64,000 nt of DNA from Chara braunii (Eukaryota > Streptophyta > Charophyceae > Charales > Characeae), in the NCBI GenBank assembly GCA_003427395.1, contig BFEA01000654.1, forward strand, positions 31,809 through 95,808, in the 5' to 3' direction. Below the pieces are notes generated by a model. That model saw only the letters and a list, made by a program, of their open reading frames with translations, was not told the DNA's origin and did no database searches. This document shows, in pieces, positions 40,184-50,893 of this stretch; position 1 is the first letter of the stretch; each line of letters opens with the position of its first letter. The position numbers were made by a program, and so were the translations under genes.

Positions 40184-40703
40184 NNNNNNNNNNNNNNNNN
40201 NNNNNNNNNNNNNNNNNNNNNNNNNNNNNNNNNNNNNNNNNNNNNNNNNNNNNNNNNNNNNNNNNNNNNNNNNNNNNNNNNNNNNNNNNNNNNNNNNNNN
40301 NNNNNNNNNNNNNNNNNNNNNNNNNNNNNNNNNNNNNNNNNNNNNNNNNNNNNNNNNNNNNNNNNNNNNNNNNNNNNNNNNNNNNNNNNNNNNNNNNNNN
40401 NNNNNNNNNNNNNNNNNNNNNNNNNNNNNNNNNNNNNNNNNNNNNNNNNNNNNNNNNNNNNNNNNNNNNNNNNNNNNNNNNNNNNNNNNNNNNNNNNNNN
40501 NNNNNNNNNNNNNNNNNNNNNNNNNNNNNNNNNNNNNNNNNNNNNNNNNNNNNNNNNNNNNNNNNNNNNNNNNNNNNNNNNNNNNNNNNNNNNNNNNNNN
40601 NNNNNNNNNNNNNNNNNNNNNNNNNNNNNNNNNNNNNNNNNNNNNNNNNNNNNNNNNNNNNNNNNNNNNNNNNNNNNNNNNNNNNNNNNNNNNNNNNNNN
40701 NNN
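40152..40703. other. Poly-T tract and scaffold gap
   Basis: About 30 Ts end at 40183 and Ns fill 40184-40703. A repeated phrase (CAAGATAGATGGTTTAGAGA) occurs at both 39997 and 40117, so the poly-T may be an element tail. Confidence 0.9.
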
Positions 40704-40939
40704 TGTGTATCTCCCTCAGCCTCCATCCATATGGTCCATTCACCTCGGAGTCGATAGTCACCGATTTTCTTGCTTTGTCGTCGTTGACGTTCAGTCTTGT
40801 TCTGTGGTCCCCACCTCGGCCCCTGTACCAGGGGGGAGCTCATATTCGTTTGACTGAGATTGTGAAGATGCTGTGTGGATGTTGACGCCGTTGTCCTCCC
40901 CATTGGATGTTCGCAGCTTTGGTAGGCACATTAGTGGTC

Positions 40940-41300
40940 CCGACTGGCCATGGACAGGTATGGGTGGGTGGACTTGGAGGGGGGGACTGTGGGGGGGGAT
41001 GGTGTGGGGGACATCACCCCAATTGGGAGTGGGGGGGGTTGTGGTGGGGTGGTCTGCGGAGGTTCTGTTGGAATGGATGGGGGGGGGGGGGGGGTCGGGG
41101 GCTGTGGGGCTATGGGGACTGCGGTAGGGGGGAGGGGTGAGCAGGTGGCATTTCTGGCGGCGACTGCAACGGTGGGTGAGGGGAGCCGGGTGAGGAGGGA
41201 GGAGGGGGAGAGCTTGCAACATTCTGCACCTGGGACGGTAGGCAAGGGGAGGAGGATGAGGAGGGTAAAGGAGGGGGAGAGGGTGCAACATTCTGCACCT
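40940..41300 (+). repeat. G-rich low-complexity stretch, G-quadruplex potential
   Basis: Runs of 4-16 G alternate with short GT/GA linkers, mainly 40960-41130. Then AGGAGGGAGGAGGGGGAG and two copies of ACATTCTGCACCTGGGA (41218 and 41287). Pro-rich or Gly-rich frames on both strands are compositional. Confidence 0.6.
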
Positions 41301-41581
41301 GGGAAGGTTGGCCATCAGTCGGAATGAGGACTATCAGCGCCGTGGTCTGTTGTCCCGGTAGCGAGGTGTGGAAACATTCCATCTTCCTATAGGTCCGTTA
41401 TCCTCTGCCGCCCAGTCTTTCCACTGTATTTTTTCATTGTCATGGATGTCTGCTAATCTGCAATGGGGGTCTAGCCATTAGTCTCTGAATGATTTAATGG
41501 CCTATTCTCTCATCTTTTGGTCGGGCATGTTGGCCAAATCCTTGGTAAGTTTTTGGTTGGCTTTCAGGATGTTTGCCCTTA

Positions 41582-42382
41582 TCACTTCCTTTCTGCTGAG
41601 CACCTTATCCTCCATATCACCATGAGTACGGCAAGTCTCATGTGTTTGAAGAATTTACGTTGGAATCGTGTCCATGTTGATGGGACCGATTTGTGTCGTC
41701 CCAGCAGAATGAGCCCGACATCCCAGTGGAATACAGTACCTGTCAGAGCATGCCACAGAGCATCCCACCATTGCCACCCACATTTGGCCATTGGGCATGC
41801 TAGCAGGCAGTGTTCCAGGTCTGCCCGACTTCGTTGTGTATTGTCTCCGCAATGGGCGCAAATGGGGGACAGTACTCCTGCTTGTTCCAAGGAAGAGCGA
41901 GAGGTTACCCATTCCGGGGTTGGGAGGCAGCGGTGCAAGATTTGCCACTGCAGGGCCCTGTGGGACGTGGGCAAGATGTGTGCATATGTTTCCCAGGGGA
42001 TGCGATGCAGATTAGAGTCATTTACCGGGGAGTCTCTTTTCCATCGCTTCTGCACTATTGGTGTGGAGATTTGAATGGGATGAGCTTGCTTGTACCCATC
42101 TTTTACTGTATATTGCCAAATTGGAACGGGTTTGCGGCCGCTCCATTCCCACTCCTCCGGATCAAAGGGGAGGGCACAAATCGGGGAGGCCATTTCATAG
42201 GCAAAGTAGCCCGTGTCGTCTGATCCCACCACCCTAATTCTCTTGAGTTCTTCCACTGGTTTCGTGCAGTTGTGGACTGGGTCTTTTTTAAGTGTTGCCC
42301 ACCTTGCCCCTGGCACATCTGGTTGGAAGGCTTCCAGTTGTGCTTTATCGTTGGTTATATGGCTTATTCTGTAGATTGTCAT
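41582..42382 (-). pseudogene. LINE-type reverse transcriptase C-terminal fragment (zf-RVT)
   Basis: A 266-codon minus-strand frame without stops. The C-terminal half reads ILPTSHRALQWQILHRCLPT, then ICAHCGDNTQRSRADLEHC and LLACPMAKCGWQWW. That is the C-x2-C...H-C...C arrangement and Trp context of the zinc-binding domain found after the RT in plant-type LINEs. No RT catalytic box (YxDD) lies in this piece, so it is a 5'-truncated or decayed C-terminal portion. Neighbouring SINE-like repeats at 42455-42935 may share its tail. Confidence 0.65.
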
Positions 42383-42454
42383 AGGGATGGGATTATGGCT
42401 GTTATGCGTGACCCAATCTACACTACGGCAGATCGGACCGTCTTGAAGGGTGTC

Positions 42455-42935
42455 TGGGATAGCATATGCCAGCTGTTTTGATTTGTTATTGACCTAAGTC
42501 AAGATAGATGGTTTAGGATGACTCAGCAATAACCCCAATCTCAGTGCTACACGATGTATCAATGGGACGCTGCGCCCGGTTTCCAGCAGGTGCCGCTCCC
42601 CACCAATAGATGGAGCAGCCCGACAGGTAATTAAAAAAAAAAAAAAAAAAAAAAAAAGAGAGAGAGAAGGGATGGCTCAATCCTGAGGAGCAAATGGAGG
42701 GATAGCATATGCCAGCTGTTTTGATTTGTTATCGAGTTTTCAGTTGAGTTCCACCAACCTAAGCGGGGTAGTAGTCCCGCTCGAATGATGGTTGCTGGAC
42801 CCGTTTTCCAGCGGGTGCAGCTCCCCACCACTAGAAAGGAGCCATTACAACACCAGCCTAGGTTGGCAGGGTTGGTGANTCTGTAACTGCACCTTTTCAA
42901 AGTGGGCTGCCACTTTTGCTACCGGCCCAGGCCAG
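42455..42935 (+). repeat. Chained copies of the SINE-like repeat with poly-A
   Basis: 42455-42615 is a partial copy ending near an A-run (42630-42656). A fuller copy follows at 42665-42935 that matches 36826-37092. One N lies at 42879. Confidence 0.7.
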
Positions 42936-42944
42936 TAGTAGTAT

Positions 42945-43060
42945 GGATTCCGTACGTCTGGGCCTAAGTCCCCCTCCGTGCAAGCACAGATTCAAACCGG
43001 CGACTTCGGCCTCAAGAGCCAAGTCTCTTAACCACTACAGCCAGGACACGGTGTTCAAAA
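42945..43060 (-). repeat. tRNA-like SINE head
   Basis: On the minus strand GGCTGTAGTGGTTAAGAGAC resembles a Pol III A box, and CGGTTTGAATCTG, 35 bases on, resembles a B box. This is tRNA-like but does not form a clean cloverleaf, so I call a tRNA-derived SINE promoter rather than a tRNA gene. It is joined to the same body repeat found at 42665-42935. Confidence 0.5.
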
Positions 43061-43619
43061 GTGGAATCATACCGGTCGTGATATCAAACTGTCGTCCTAC
43101 CTGATCTTACATGGGCCCATTTCCCCATATGGGCTCTTTCCCGCCGTCCATACCATTTTCCTCGTTAGTTTACAATTTGGTGGGGGCCGCGCGGACGCGT
43201 TCCCCCGCTATCAGAAATAATACCGTAGCAACACCTCCGTGGGTGTGACTTAGGCCAGGCGAGTCCCGAAAGTGCAATGGGAGACCCTGCAACCTAGGCC
43301 ATCCGCCTTGTTGATCACGGATACGCCGCGGCCAGGTAAGTATGACTACAAAGGCTGTGAGAGCAGATTATATCGTATAATCGGGTGAGAGCGAGGCCGG
43401 CAAGACAGACCCTGTTGAGCCGTCGCAGAGGGAGAGAGTTATGGGAATGGCAAAAGGGCAGATACGAACAGGATTGGATTTGTGGTGGCGGTGCACCCTT
43501 CGGACGTGCCCTTGAGCTGAGCATGTCGAGAGTAGTGGCGCGAGGCCCTTTCTGTGTGTTTAGACGGAGTAAGAGTAAAAGTTTGATCAAGCTGAGGGAA
43601 CTGACTGGGCCGACTTCCC
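43061..43619. other. Non-coding stretch, nothing recognised
   Basis: No gene or clear repeat was found apart from homology at its edge to the paired repeat starting at 43620. Confidence 0.35.
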
Positions 43620-43735
43620 GACTCTCGAAATGTGCAAAACGAGAGTGAATCTTCCGGTAGAACATGGAGAGATACACCGTCATGATTTTTGTCTTTTGTG
43701 CATGTCCAGAGTAGTGCAGCGGGGCCCAAATACCC
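43620..43735 (+). repeat. Paired repeat, copy 1 (second copy at 44273-44385)
   Basis: CTCTCGAAATGTGCAAAA, an AACATGGAGAGATACACC block, TTTTTGTCTTTTG and GTAGTGCAGCGGGGCCC recur in order at 44273-44385 with moderate divergence. Each copy lies upstream of a U6-like sequence, so the two may travel together. Confidence 0.6.
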
Positions 43736-43863
43736 GCATACCCACAATGAGCTCAGTGCTCAGGGCTTGCAAAGCAGACGGAGTACGCCGTCGCGGCACT
43801 GCTCACCAATTGCGGAGTGAATCTGTACGCCACGGCTCACCAACTGGGGAGCGAATCTGTACG

Positions 43864-43947
43864 CCATTTCTCGATTTATGCGTGTCATTCTTGCGCAGTG
43901 GCCAGCTAATCTTCTCTGTATCATCCCAAGTCTAACGGATCTCCCGC
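43864..43947 (-). pseudogene. U6 snRNA-like pseudogene 1
   Basis: Reverse strand: GATCCGTTAGACTTGGGATG, then ATACAGAGAAGATTAGCTGG, then CACTGCGCAAGAATGACACG and CATAAATCGAGAAATGG. The ACAGAGA box and AGC triad are intact, but the first half of the 5' stem and the central CATGGCCCCTG are changed. No T-run terminator follows. Confidence 0.75.
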
Positions 43948-44272
43948 CGTATCCTTCTTTTTTTTTTTTTTTTTTTTTTTTGCCATAGCTTTTTTTTATT
44001 ACTTTTGGTGAGTGTTTCGGCCACCCCTCCAACCCTCCTTTTCTTTTGTTGAGGCGGTAAGACCCCCCCAACCCTTCTTTTTGTTGAGGCGATAACGCCC
44101 ATCGCTCCACACCGCCCACCGAGGGTCCCCATCCCCCCGTCTTCTGCTGTCGAGGGTAAGAAACGGAGAGCACGGGGAGTGGGAGACCACAAAAACTGAG
44201 GCCTCCCGCAGATCTTTTTTCCATTTTTCTTTCGCATGGTTTCCCGTACTCAGACCAAGGTCATCGCCACTC

Positions 44273-44385
44273 CACTCTCGAAATGTGCAAAATGAGAATT
44301 CAATGAACTTCCCGCTAGAACATAACCAGATGCACACGCCACATTTTTGTCTTTTTCACATTTCGACAGTGGTGTGGCGAGGCCC
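44273..44385 (+). repeat. Paired repeat, copy 2
   Basis: Shares CTCTCGAAATGTGCAAAA, an AGAACAT block, TTTTTGTCTTTT and a GGxGxGGCGAGGCCC end with 43620-43735. Confidence 0.6.
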
Positions 44386-44642
44386 TAAGGGCATACTCAC
44401 ACTACACTAACGCCGTACTCACGCTACCTTCATACGTACGAATACAACGTACTGTCACTATAGCTGTATTTAGAGGGAAAGATACCCCCAAATACAGCAG
44501 TAACTACCCTATGTCGTTTTCGGGTGAAGAAGGTAGGCCCTCAAAATTGCAAAATGAGTGGCCAGATTGAGTCCTTGTAAACGAAGGACTCGACCTGGCC
44601 TTTCATTTCGCGATTGTGTGATTTTGAGAGCCTGTGAGTGTA

Positions 44643-44700
44643 CGCATATGCGTGCCATCCTTGCGCAGGGGACATGCTAATTTTCTCAATATCGTTCCCT
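44643..44700 (-). pseudogene. U6 snRNA-like pseudogene 2 (core only)
   Basis: Reverse strand: AACGATATTGAGAAAATTAG, CATGTCCCCTGCGCAAGG, ATGGCACGCATA. The ACAGAGA box is changed to ATTGAGA and only the central core is present. Confidence 0.7.
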
Positions 44701-44730
44701 AATGACAAACACGCCCCCCCACATAAAACA

Positions 44731-44820
44731 ATTGGATCATTTCTCGATTAGTGCGAGCCATCTTCTCGTAGGACTCATGATGCTCCGCCTCGCCCCAGTT
44801 TCAACGGATGTCACGAAGGT
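44731..44820 (-). pseudogene. U6 snRNA-like pseudogene 3 (diverged)
   Basis: Reverse strand begins CCTTCGTGACATCCGTTGAA, like the U6 5' end CTTCGGGGACATCCG, and ends CACTAATCGAGAAATGATCC, like the U6 3' end. The middle is strongly diverged. Length is close to U6. Confidence 0.55.
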
Positions 44821-45339
44821 CAGTCCCTCCAATTCTGTGTTCTGTACATAACAAAGAAGTGAGGATTTTTTGTGATGTTCCCGTGAGGACTTTTTATGGT
44901 GTTCCGATGACTGCAGAAATAGCTGCTACGGCAGTGCCATCACGCCCTCATTCGGTCGGCAATCCGACCTGATTCCTTTTTGGACTTGGTTGATTGGTCA
45001 AGTATACATCCCGCGTCAGACTGTCACTCGGGTGTTCCCGGCATATGGGTACGCCGGCCGGGTTAACTCATCACCCGCGGAATAATGTATACTTCAACCA
45101 GTTGCAGTCCTTGGGTTTAACAAAGACATGCCCTTGCTATCGTTGGGCGTTGCTTTTGTACTCGCTGGTCGGACGAGTGAAAGAGGGTCTTCGGGGTAAT
45201 GGAAGAGTTATAGGTTCGCTTACATCCCTGCTTATGCTTTGTGTTTTACTCAATCACTGCCTGTCTGCCTGCCTCCCTGCTTTGCTTGCTTGTGGGTGTT
45301 GATTCGAACAAAACCCGACAGAACAACTCTGACATCAGG
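44821..45339. other. Non-coding stretch, nothing recognised
   Basis: No supported gene, RNA or clear repeat. Confidence 0.35.
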
Positions 45340-46040
45340 AGAAGGTGGAGATGGAGAGATCTGCTCTCGATTTTGGCAGCCATCCAGGCTCGCAAGTGGC
45401 ATTCAGGAGGTCTTGGGTTCAATCCCCATAGGCCTCATGCACCTTCCTGGGCATGCTTGGTGCCCGCCACCTCAAGATAGAGATAGACCACTGGATCCCC
45501 CGGTCAGCATTGGACAAAGTCTGCTGGTGTTCGTAGCGGAGGGGTTGCTGGTGTTTGTAGCGGAGGGGTTGGCAACCGGCTGCCCCCTAGGTAGGCGGTA
45601 TAGCCCACCTGCAGGTTATGGTTCTGGCTGTTAAGGGGTTCCCTGTATGAGTATGACTACCATTAGGAGTAGTGGTAGGTAGGTATTGGGAGGTGAACAT
45701 GATAGAAGAATGTAGCTTACTTCTGAAAGAAAAAAAGTTTTGGGGAGCTATCCAGAGGCCTCGGCGCCCGCCACCTAGAGATATGCCATTGGTGCCCCCA
45801 TGTGGCATTGAGCAGAGACTGCTGATGTTCATAGGGGGAGGGGACCGGAGGGGAGTCACAGTGACTGGCCCATCGAAGAAGCTCAGTCCTGGTGCTATCC
45901 GCTGACCCCTGGCCAGTATCGCCCACCTGCTGTAGCAGCAGGTGCCACACCTGCTTGTCGGTGCAGCTCCCTCATGTTCCCTCGTTGGACGCTTGAGCAC
46001 AGATGTGGCCGCTACAGGGTTCCCCGTAATACTATAATGA
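45340..46040 (+). repeat. Two diverged copies of a GCCCGCCACCT...GGGGTTCC repeat; first has B-box-like head
   Basis: 45462-45660 and about 45766-46040 share GCCCGCCACCT, a CTGCTG(G/A)TGTTC block, CAGxxTCGCCCACCTGC-like words and a GGGTTCCC(T/C)GTA end. Upstream of the first, CTTGGGTTCAATCCCCATAG (45413-45432) is a good Pol III B box, so this is probably a tRNA-derived SINE on the plus strand. Confidence 0.5.
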
Positions 46041-46590
46041 CAACAGAAAAATGGCCTGAGAGGCCGTCCTGTCCAGATTCGACGTGCTTGGGCGTAAAGA
46101 ATTATCCTTTCTATTTCCTTTTATTAGTCTCTTTTTTATTGTTATTATTACTTTCTGGGGGGGAGCAGTGGAGCGAGCCCGTCCGCTCATGTCTCTGGGC
46201 ACGGGCTCCGCTCATGTCTCTGCTGTCCGTGCCCTCGTTTCTGCTCAAGCTTGTGGCGGGCTCAGATTTGCCAAAGGAAACCATAGCCTTGCGGAGCAGT
46301 CTTGGGAATCTCTCCTCGCAGTTACGGTATGTGGGGCGAGAGCCTACCTGAGGAGTGCATTGATTGGCAGCAGCAACGGCATTGATTTGATTGGCTGGCA
46401 GCAGCCACAACAACAAAATCACAAGCGCAAGGTGACCGTAGATACGAGACACAACAGGGGAAATTTATATATATTTTTTTGCAACAAAGGGGCGACACGG
46501 ACAATGATAACAACAGCAGCCACAAGCTTAGGGAAATAAAAAGAGAGCACAACAGGAGCTAGTCACCATCAACAGCGAATTGCAGCTTCT
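46041..46590. other. Non-coding stretch, nothing recognised
   Basis: A T-rich patch (46105-46155) and CAACAA/CAGCAGC words appear before the microsatellite. No gene is supported. Confidence 0.35.
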
Positions 46591-46610
46591 GAATCAACAA
46601 CAAACAACAA

Positions 46611-46647
<37 letters not shown>

Positions 46648-47010
46648 AGAAGAAGAAGAAGAAGCAGAAGAAGAAGCAGAAGAAGAAGAAGAAGAAGAAG
46701 AAGAAGAAGAAGAAAGGAGAACCAAGGACGACGGAGCTGCTAGCACAATGGCACGAAAAACAGCAATAGCCACGGCAGCAAGAACACGAAAACCAATAGC
46801 TGTGCACCACCAGTACCAACAATAGCAGCAGCAGCAGCACCAGCAACAGCAACAACAACAACATGGCCTACAAAAGGATGGCCCCAGCAGCGGCAATTAC
46901 TGCAGCAAAAACAGCAAGCACATCAACGTTTGCAGCAAGAGCAACAAATATAGCAAATCCCAACAGTAGCAGTAGCAGAAGCAGCAACAGCAGAAACAAT
47001 AACAGTGACA
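46591..47010 (+). repeat. CAA/CAG and GAA microsatellite complex
   Basis: (CAA)n, (CAG)n near 46612-46642, then (GAA)n to 46714, then scattered CAGCAG/CAACAA words to about 47005. Poly-Ala/Glu/Ser frames on both strands follow from the repeat. Confidence 0.85.
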
Positions 47011-47168
47011 ATAGCGATCAATGCCCATCATAGGACGCGTAACAACTTTTTCGGCAGCTGTACCAGAAAAAAAAATAAAATTGAAGCTAGGCTACCAGCC
47101 AGGCCGCCCAGGTGACCCTGTTTTCCCGGGCGGACGGAGGATGCAAGGGCCAAAGTAGTAGGTCTCAG

Positions 47169-47430
47169 GAGAAAAAAAAAAAAAAAAAAAAAAAAAAGCC
47201 CGAAAAACTCTGAAAGAAACATATGTTATGCAGAAAAATAAACTGAACAACTTTTTTTTTTTTTTTTTGAAAGGTAGTTTATTTTACAAGCTGGGAAACG
47301 GGCCCGGTGCCCCTCACATCAAGTGGTCCCGGCCCACTCTGATAGCCTAGAATGCAGCTGCACCTTTTCAAAGTGGCCTGGCTCGCAACTGCACGTCATT
47401 GTCAAAACGGCCTGCCGCTTTGCCTACCAG
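47169..47430 (-). repeat. Poly-A and poly-T flanked SINE-like fragment
   Basis: An A-run (47170-47197), a T-run (47251-47268), then GCACCTTTTCAAAGTGGCCTGG-like sequence related to the repeat at 42665-42935. Probably a truncated copy with its tail. Confidence 0.45.
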
Positions 47431-47461
47431 CCCACACCCACACCCACACCGGAATCTAAAT

Positions 47462-47734
47462 GGGAAAAGTTAGAGAGCCTCCCCGCAACGAAACCTTTGT
47501 AATCAATTGCCCCCAAAGGGGGCAAAAAGTGGCGCAGGCCCCAAAGTGACTTTTTGCGTCAGTTTGGCACCCTGGAAACCACTTTCCTGCCTTTTTTACC
47601 AGCGGGCGTTACTGGCCCAACCAGGGTGCAAAAATGATTCGGAAAGTCATTTTGGGGCCTACGGCACCTTTTGCCCTGTTTGGGGGCAAATGAATACAAA
47701 GGACTCCTAGCCGGCAGGCTCTGTAACTTTTCCC
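47462..47734. mobile_element. 273-bp MULE-like MITE with 9-bp target duplication
   Basis: AATCTAAAT lies at 47453-47461 and 47735-47743. The element starts GGGAAAAGTTA and ends TAACTTTTCCC, a perfect 11-bp terminal inverted repeat. Imperfect inversion continues for about 110 bases, with CCTTTGTA, TTGCCCCCAAA and GGCCCCAAA in both arms. No coding. The 9-bp duplication and long inverted ends are typical of Mutator-like elements. Confidence 0.85.
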
Positions 47735-47743
47735 AATCTAAAT

Positions 47744-48300
47744 GGCCCCAGGTTCAGCCTCGTCCCTTCGGCCTCGTCTCTTCAGGGCAACCATGGCTGA
47801 CCGCTTCCGGTGATCAATGTGAGCCTAGTAACTGGCCTCTACAACACCCTGTACTCAAAAAAAAAAAAAAAAAGAAGGGTTCGTGCGAACTGATCTGCCC
47901 GGAGGATACGGTACCTGTCCCCCCTCACCGCAGCTAAGTCAAGTATTTAACATACGGACCATAACCGGCACTACCGGGAGCGCCGCGCCCCGCCCTGGGC
48001 TGGGACAGCGCACAGGTGGGCCATGGTGAAGGCGCGCGGCGGCGACGGTCGCCATCTCTTCTCTCAACCAGGCGCTTTGCGCACGCACAGGTGACCGGTG
48101 GCGCTTGTCCACACCACGTCACAGGCTGATGTGGCGGATGGACTGAATCCCATTGGCTTTTTTCTTCTGGGAGTTCCACCTTTCACTCCATTGCTGCTGC
48201 GGTTTTGCACGTGGCATATGGCCTGGGAGGCATTGGCTATGTCAACGCCGGTGGAGTACAGTGGAGTCAGCCCTTGGTAAACTGAAGTGCGAGTTCAGTG
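47744..48300. other. Non-coding stretch with A-run
   Basis: A short A-run at 47857-47873, then GC-rich sequence. No gene is supported. Confidence 0.4.
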
Positions 48301-48863
48301 GCGACTGCAATCATGAGGAAGTGGGTGCGTCAGCATAATCAGGGCGCTGCTCGACATCAGCAACGGGGCACTGATCATCACCAGCATGGCAGCACCATCA
48401 TCAACAGTGTGCAGTTTGACACCATCATCACAGTCAGGGTTCGTCATCATCATCAGGGTGCTGCTCGTCGTCATCATCATCATCAACAGGGCGTGGTTCG
48501 ACATCATCATCATGGTAATGGTTCGTCATCAGCATCAGGTGCCATCACTATTTTCATCATCATCAGGGTGCCGCTCGTCATCAACATCAAGGCATGGGTG
48601 ACGCCATTATTCACGCTGCTCGTCATGATGATGATCATCATCATTGTGTCTTCATAGGGCGCCGCTGGGGTTGCTCATTATCCTCATCATCATTTTCATT
48701 ACGCCAGTATCCTTACCATCATCAATAGTTCACCATCATAAGGCGCTGTTGGCGAAGCTCGTCGTCATAGGGTGCTGCTCACCATCATCATCACTAGGCT
48801 ATAATCCAAGGTGCTCGTCATTAGCACCATCATCATCCTTTTGTCGTCATAGGGTGCGGTGCG

Positions 48864-48907
<44 letters not shown>

Positions 48908-49060
48908 GTCATCGACATCATCATCATCATCATCATCATCATCACCATCATCAATTTGTAATCATAGGGCGCTGTTGGTACTGTTCTTCGGTACGATCAG
49001 CAACATCATTCTGTCTTCATTTTCATCATTACTATTATCATCATCATTTTGTTATCATTA
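48301..49060 (+). repeat. CATCAT microsatellite within a GCTGCTCGTCATCATCA minisatellite
   Basis: Words of the type AGGGYGCTGCTCGTCATCATCATCA recur irregularly from 48345 to 48800. A pure (CAT)n run with a few CGT/CAC changes fills about 48860-48955. His-rich or Met/Ser-rich frames are compositional. Confidence 0.85.
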
Positions 49061-49089
49061 GATTCTGTTTTCAAGGCCTTGTTTGCCTC

Positions 49090-49650
49090 ATATCCCAGCG
49101 GAGGCAGATAGGGGTGAGGGGGTCGCTGAGGCATACTTTGGGTGGAAGTAGGAGGAGGATGCAAGTATATCCCAAGTTGGGGCCGATAAGGAGAGCTTGT
49201 GATCAGGGCAGTCCTTTTCGGTGGAGGCAGCGGAGAAATAGGGAAAGATGTAGGGGACGGGGGGAAATAATCTACAGCAACGTGTGGAATTCTGGTTCTC
49301 CTCTTTAGTGTGAACAAATTACTTCTGGTGAAGGGGTGGGTTGGGGGAGAGCTCTACTCTGCAGGGCTTCACAAGGAGGGAGGTGATTGCCCTGAAGGGA
49401 GACGGGGCAGATTTTGGGGATTGCTCTATTATGGGGCTGGGGGAGATGTATGGGTCGACATCATATCCCAGCGGAGGCAGATAAGGGCAAGGGGTTGGAA
49501 GAGGCATACTTTGGGTGGGAATTGGATACCTTTGTGGGAGGAGGGGGGGGAAATGGGTTTGTCCCAAGTTGGGGCCGATGAGGAGTGCTCGTGATCAGGG
49601 GCGGTCCTTTTCGGTGGAGGCAGCGGTGGGGCAAGGGAATGAGAGGAAAG
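49090..49650 (+). repeat. Two ~180-bp direct repeats about 365 bp apart
   Basis: CATATCCCAGCGGAGGCAGA, GAGGCATACTTTGGGTGG, CCCAAGTTGGGGCCGAT and GTCCTTTTCGGTGGAGGCAG occur in the same order at 49090-49260 and 49460-49640. Glu/Gly-rich frames differ between the copies. Confidence 0.75.
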
Positions 49651-50362
49651 GGGGGGATTTCTATATCCTTTGCTTGAATTTGATTGGGACCTTTTCTGAT
49701 TCTTCCTGAAATATTCAAAACAAGCACCCTTGTTATTCCTGGTAGTTTAAAGAATCTCTCAGGACTCTGAGGGACTGTTGGTGGTTTATACGAAGCTGCA
49801 CTGGAATTAGACTGCTATATTCAGGATTCGTGGTTGTTTCATGTCAGAACAACGCTGGCCGGAGCCGGGGTGATGCCCTGTAACTTGCCGAAGGTGAGGG
49901 CATGGGGCTTTGTAGAGAGATTTGGGGATGCTATGCGGGGGCATCCTAAGGGACAACTGGGGGTTGCTGAAACATGACGACACTGGTCGGAGCTGGAGTG
50001 AGTCGCGCTGCTCTGTAACCTAGCGGATAGGGGGCGTGCGGCCTGGATGAGTTTGTTAGAGAATAAGTCAGTTTTGGTGAGCTTTGTTATGATCTGCTGA
50101 AATTCTCTTGGATACTTGAGTGTTTGGAGAATTGCGGGTGGATTTCAGGAGGTGCTTAGCGATCGTAAAAAAATGATTCGTAGTTTTTCTCATCATCTAT
50201 ATTCGTAATTTTCTCATCATCTATCCCGATTTTCAGCAGTTTGTTTAAGATCTTGGAGGATACTTTCAAACCTTGTTCATAAATCTTTTCTACATGTCTT
50301 CATATGGGACGTTGGGCCCGATTCCCAGCCTGTGCTGCTCCCCACAAATAGATTGGAGCATG

Positions 50363-50366
<4 letters not shown>
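49651..50366. other. Non-coding stretch, nothing recognised
   Basis: Contains two loose copies of an AACxCTGGxCGGAGC phrase (49852 and 49981) and a SINE box fragment near 50306-50358. No gene. Confidence 0.35.
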
Positions 50367-50396
<30 letters not shown>

Positions 50397-50420
50397 NAAA
50401 AAAAAAAAAAAAAAAAAAAC
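50367..50420 (+). repeat. Poly-A tail with one N
   Basis: About 50 A residues follow the fragment GGAGCATGTCTT, probably the tail of a retroposed repeat. The N at 50397 marks unresolved length. Confidence 0.8.
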
Positions 50421-50780
50421 TTCCAACACCACACCATCACTCATCGAAGTGAGAAGCCAGAGTAAGTAGACGAAGGAGAATGGGAGAGAGGGGGAGAGAG
50501 AGAGGGAGCCGCAGAGAAGGAAGAAGAACGAAATCACACATTAGATAGAGATCATGTTCCAAACGCGACTTGATTGAAGATAAAACATGAAACACAACGA
50601 TCGCGAGGAACCAAGTTCCTGTCTGGCGAATGACCCTACCAGAGTACCAGTTTCACCAGGCCGCCAACCAGGATCATCAGGGGCCTGAAGTCGATGCAAC
50701 GAGCATAGTAAAAACAGACATATATCCGACATCAAGACCACTTGAAAGAACCGGCCGCATGTTCCACATATGGTTAATAG

Positions 50781-50851
50781 CCGGGTAGCACCCCGTACGC
50801 GTACGTATTCCGGCGTACTCGTACGACCACAAAATCGCGCGTACACGTACG

Positions 50852-50893
<42 letters not shown>

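Noticed and set aside
40118-40903. Very long frames crossing the gap at 40.2-40.7 kb
   Set aside because: Made almost entirely of Ns and homopolymer; no real sequence supports them. The same applies to the frame across 29.8-30.05 kb.
40873-41382. Pro-rich and Gly/Val/Trp-rich ORFs on both strands
   Set aside because: All arise from the G-run-rich stretch; opposite-strand frames of similar length show the openness is compositional.
43000-43060. Functional tRNA gene
   Set aside because: A and B boxes are visible on the minus strand but no good anticodon arm or acceptor stem forms; SINE head preferred. The same reasoning was applied at 54433-54512.
46559-46896. Poly-Glu/Ala and poly-Ser/Cys frames on both strands
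   Set aside because: Produced by the CAG and GAA microsatellites.
48859-49308. His-rich ORF
   Set aside because: Encoded by the CAT microsatellite.
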